A stretch of DNA of 64,000 nt, taken from positions 99,039-163,038 of the forward strand of contig DIEX01000026.1 of NCBI GenBank assembly GCA_002418835.1. Reading direction: 5' to 3'. Under the pieces are notes generated by a model, which saw only the letters and a program-made list of their open reading frames with translations, was not told where the DNA came from and did no database searches. Shown here piece by piece: positions 61,892 to 64,000 of this stretch. Every line of letters begins with the position of its first letter. Within the stretch, counting starts at the first letter, position 1. The DNA comes from Spirochaetia bacterium UBA5763. GTDB taxonomy: Bacteria; Spirochaetota; UBA4802; UBA5550. Position numbers and translations under genes: made by a program.

Positions 61892-62953
61892 ATGTCACAA
61901 AATTTTTTAAAACTATATTCATCAAATTCCGAACCTGACAGCGCTTTCTTTCTTAACGAAGGGAGCGTGTTTCTTTATGCTTCGAACAATGACAAATACT
62001 CAATCAAAGGGCAGAACCTTATTGTTGGTTCAACTGAACTTATAATGAAACATATTCTGGGGGAGAATACCCTGCGGCTGGAAACCGCAGTAACCACTGC
62101 AAACTCCACAATTAAAAGAATTCCTCACGAAAAATTCATAAGCAGCATAAACTCATTCTCTTTTCTTATAAATGCGTCAATTGTACTTGCAAAGCAGGTT
62201 CTGCTTACCAATAAAATTATAAACAAAAATATGGATGCCCTTGACGGCAATGACAGGCTCCTTAAAGACCTCTCCATAAAATATTACAAAGGAGTGGCCG
62301 ACCTCTCAAAGGAATTCGATAAACGGAAGCTCCCCTGGATAAATGAAATCCTTAAAAAACATATTACATCCCTCAACTTTAAAAGGGGGGAAGCCTTCTG
62401 CAAATCCCAGGAATCCCTCACAGTTGAATCATCAAACATGCTCTCTGATAAAATGATCGAATATCCCAGAGGCTCTGCTATATGCGAAGAGAACACTGCA
62501 GGAGAGGAACTGTACATCCTCCAGGCGGGTTCAATTGAAGTTGAAATCGGCGGGAACAGGGTCGCAACTATTGACAAAAAGGGTACTGTCTTCGGAGAGA
62601 TGGCTCTCCTTCTGAATGAAAAACGCACAGCAACCCTTCGCGCAAAAAATAATACTGTTATCACAAAGATTATGAAAAACGAGCTGAAGGAGATATGTGA
62701 GAAAGACAATGATCTCCTTAAAAACGTGGCATTTTCACTGGCGCAGAAACATTATTTCAACATAATAAAAATCGGTGCGGTAAATAAATCCCTCATTGAA
62801 CATGCACTTGATGCGGAACCTGGAGAAGATAAAAAAGTAAATCAGGCTGAAAGGCTTAAACTCGACATCTCAAAACTTAAAAACGACCTTGCGGATGCAG
62901 TATATAAAAAAGATGCCGATTACCTCCAGCCCATAGTTGATGAACTGGCTTAA
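61892..62953 (+). CDS. Cyclic-nucleotide-binding-domain protein
   Basis: The 353-residue protein has a C-terminal cyclic nucleotide-binding domain at about residues 190-300: EELYILQAGSIEVEIGG, then the phosphate-binding cassette FGEMALLLNEKRTATLRA with Glu and Arg in place. The first 100 residues look like a degenerate second domain (FFLNEGSVFLYASN, KGQNLIVGSTELI). No DNA-binding helix-turn-helix follows; instead there is a charged helical tail. It may relay cAMP or cGMP to the motility or development output of the CheY it is coupled with. Confidence 0.75.
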   Translation: MSQNFLKLYSSNSEPDSAFFLNEGSVFLYASNNDKYSIKGQNLIVGSTELIMKHILGENTLRLETAVTTANSTIKRIPHEKFISSINSFSFLINASIVLAKQVLLTNKIINKNMDALDGNDRLLKDLSIKYYKGVADLSKEFDKRKLPWINEILKKHITSLNFKRGEAFCKSQESLTVESSNMLSDKMIEYPRGSAICEENTAGEELYILQAGSIEVEIGGNRVATIDKKGTVFGEMALLLNEKRTATLRAKNNTVITKIMKNELKEICEKDNDLLKNVAFSLAQKHYFNIIKIGAVNKSLIEHALDAEPGEDKKVNQAERLKLDISKLKNDLADAVYKKDADYLQPIVDELA

Positions 62954-63457
62954 TCAGCTCTTCAGAGTCTTAAGCCATGCAAGCTCAGCCTTAAGGTGAT
63001 GCTCAAGATAGGTGAGAATGTGCCTGTATGACTTCTCTTCCCCTGCATTTCTTTCAATCTTTTCTTTTATACTGTCAATTTTATCCTTCATTATTGAAGT
63101 ACGTTCTTCAAGGAACTGCTCTTTCTGCTCATCAGAGAGAAAATCAAAAAACATAAGAACTATATCAACATCGAAATGGATAAAGTTTGAATCAAAGTAC
63201 TGCTTAAGAAGTTTCTTGTAATGCTTTTTACCGGCGGGGAGGATTTCATATACATATCTTTCAGGGTTTCCGCTCTCTTTTTCAGTACCCACCCTTTTTA
63301 CCCATCCGTTATCCACTGATTTTTTTATGGCGTAATAGATAGAGCCGAATTTAATGTCAACATAGTCTTCAAGCCTTTCAACTATCTTCTTTTTAATTTC
63401 ATAACCGTAAAGATTCCCTTCCATCAAAAGACCAAGAATAGTAATTTCAATTTTCAT
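62954..63457 (-). CDS. PadR-family transcriptional regulator
   Basis: The ATG at 63457 with GGGAG upstream gives 167 residues; two ATGs slightly further up are poorly spaced. The winged helix (ITILGLLMEGNLYGYEIKKKI, KFGSIYYAIKKSVDNGWVKRV; parts) and the C-terminal dimerisation coil are typical of the longer PadR-s2 proteins. They often respond to aromatic acids or drugs. Its end abuts the convergent cNMP-binding gene. The regulated target is not evident. Confidence 0.85.
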   Translation of the reverse strand: MKIEITILGLLMEGNLYGYEIKKKIVERLEDYVDIKFGSIYYAIKKSVDNGWVKRVGTEKESGNPERYVYEILPAGKKHYKKLLKQYFDSNFIHFDVDIVLMFFDFLSDEQKEQFLEERTSIMKDKIDSIKEKIERNAGEEKSYRHILTYLEHHLKAELAWLKTLKS

Positions 63458-63484
63458 CGCCATACTCCCGGAAAATATTTTCAT

Positions 63485-64000
63485 TTAAAAATAGTTTTAA
63501 ATACTACACATAAATCATGAAAAAGCCCTTTTAAAACAGGTTAATCAGTTAACAGACAGGTTTTTCATGATCTCCTTATATTTTAATATAATTAAAATAT
63601 TTATAAAAAAATATATATTACTTACGACCGTAAATCAAAAAAAATATAATATTTTTTATACCTGTTATAAAATTTCTTATATTTTACTCTAAAATATTGT
63701 AGAAATCAATAATAATATTAATATACATTAAAAAAATATACATTTTAAAACATACTTTTTTAAATAATGGCTCCTTTTTTGTCAAAGGCATAAATAAAAA
63801 AAGCACAAATATATTTTTTTTAGTAACAACTCCTGAACATAGCTTTTATTATAAATAAAATATACCGGATGCCGCAATAATAGAGCTTCATTTAATAAAA
63901 AAGTTAAGGAATAAATTCTGATTTTTTTATATACTGAAACTGAATTTATAAACTTTGATTAATTATTGATTTTAACAGTTTCCTGAAAAACTAAGTAATT
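63485..64000. other. Gene-free, very AT-rich stretch at the right edge
   Basis: About 515 bases with long A and T runs and no credible open frame, tRNA or hairpin of note. It probably contains the promoter of the PadR gene. No DnaA-box cluster is seen that would suggest an origin. Confidence 0.4.

Noticed and set aside
63485..64000. Replication origin
   Set aside because: AT-rich, but no DnaA-box cluster, dnaA or dnaN nearby.

Overview
The window is about 64 kb of a bacterial chromosome, moderately AT-rich, with genes packed on both strands. Lipoproteins, Sec signal peptides and a Feo/Cbi-type inner-membrane inventory suggest a diderm. An aldehyde:ferredoxin oxidoreductase, FeoAB, several radical-SAM enzymes and a cobalamin/cobalt system suggest an anaerobe. 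I cannot name the species. The gene style (SH3, VWA and cyclic-nucleotide-binding proteins next to a CheY, TPR/CHAT proteins) makes a spirochaete-like lineage a reasonable but unproven guess.

Layout. 1-3.4 kb: end of a large TPR/CHAT-like protein with degenerate catalytic positions. 3.4-6.2 kb: an accessory island with a 5'-truncated papain/C39-like toxin tip and a lipoprotein, a long attC-like inverted repeat, a VapBC-type toxin-antitoxin pair, and twelve degenerate 21-bp tandem repeats. 6.3-14.4 kb: housekeeping genes (ttcA-like, a eukaryote-type guaB, ruvA, metX-metW under a SAM-I riboswitch). 14.4-23.9 kb: an AOR tungsto-enzyme, a CASTOR/POLLUX-like channel, rtcB-archease, then a candidate molybdenum/tungsten homeostasis block (molybdenum-storage-protein homologue, small partner gene, TiaS-like IDDTD protein, divergent helix-turn-helix regulator with a molybdate-type ligand-binding domain). 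24-34 kb: dinG-like helicase, a DpnA-like methyltransferase with a small PD-(D/E)XK nuclease, purD, a phosphohexomutase, purM. 34.3-37.6 kb: a 1,111-residue protein with two discoidin-like domains and sixteen 32-residue tail-fibre repeats. 39.7-40.0 kb: tmRNA. 41-47 kb: a VWA protein, cobO, a stand-alone PurH cyclohydrolase domain, transporters. 47.9-51.2 kb: a cobalt/nickel ECF transporter split into two convergent operons. 53.3-61.2 kb: a co-directional iron/haem block, feoA-feoB-hemA-ahbD-ahbAB fusion-ahbC-precorrin-2 dehydrogenase. 61.5-63.5 kb: cheY, a cNMP-binding protein and a PadR regulator, then gene-free, very AT-rich DNA to the edge.

How the genes work together. Three metal themes recur: iron feeding haem through the siroheme (Ahb) route, cobalt feeding cobalamin (Cbi uptake plus CobO adenosylation), and Mo/W storage and sensing close to a tungsto-enzyme gene. 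Purine synthesis genes (guaB, purD, purM, purH N-domain) are scattered rather than in one operon. The parts of the window most likely to hold an undescribed system are the Mo/W block at 20.6-23.9 kb and the toxin/attC-like/tandem-repeat island at 3.4-6.2 kb.
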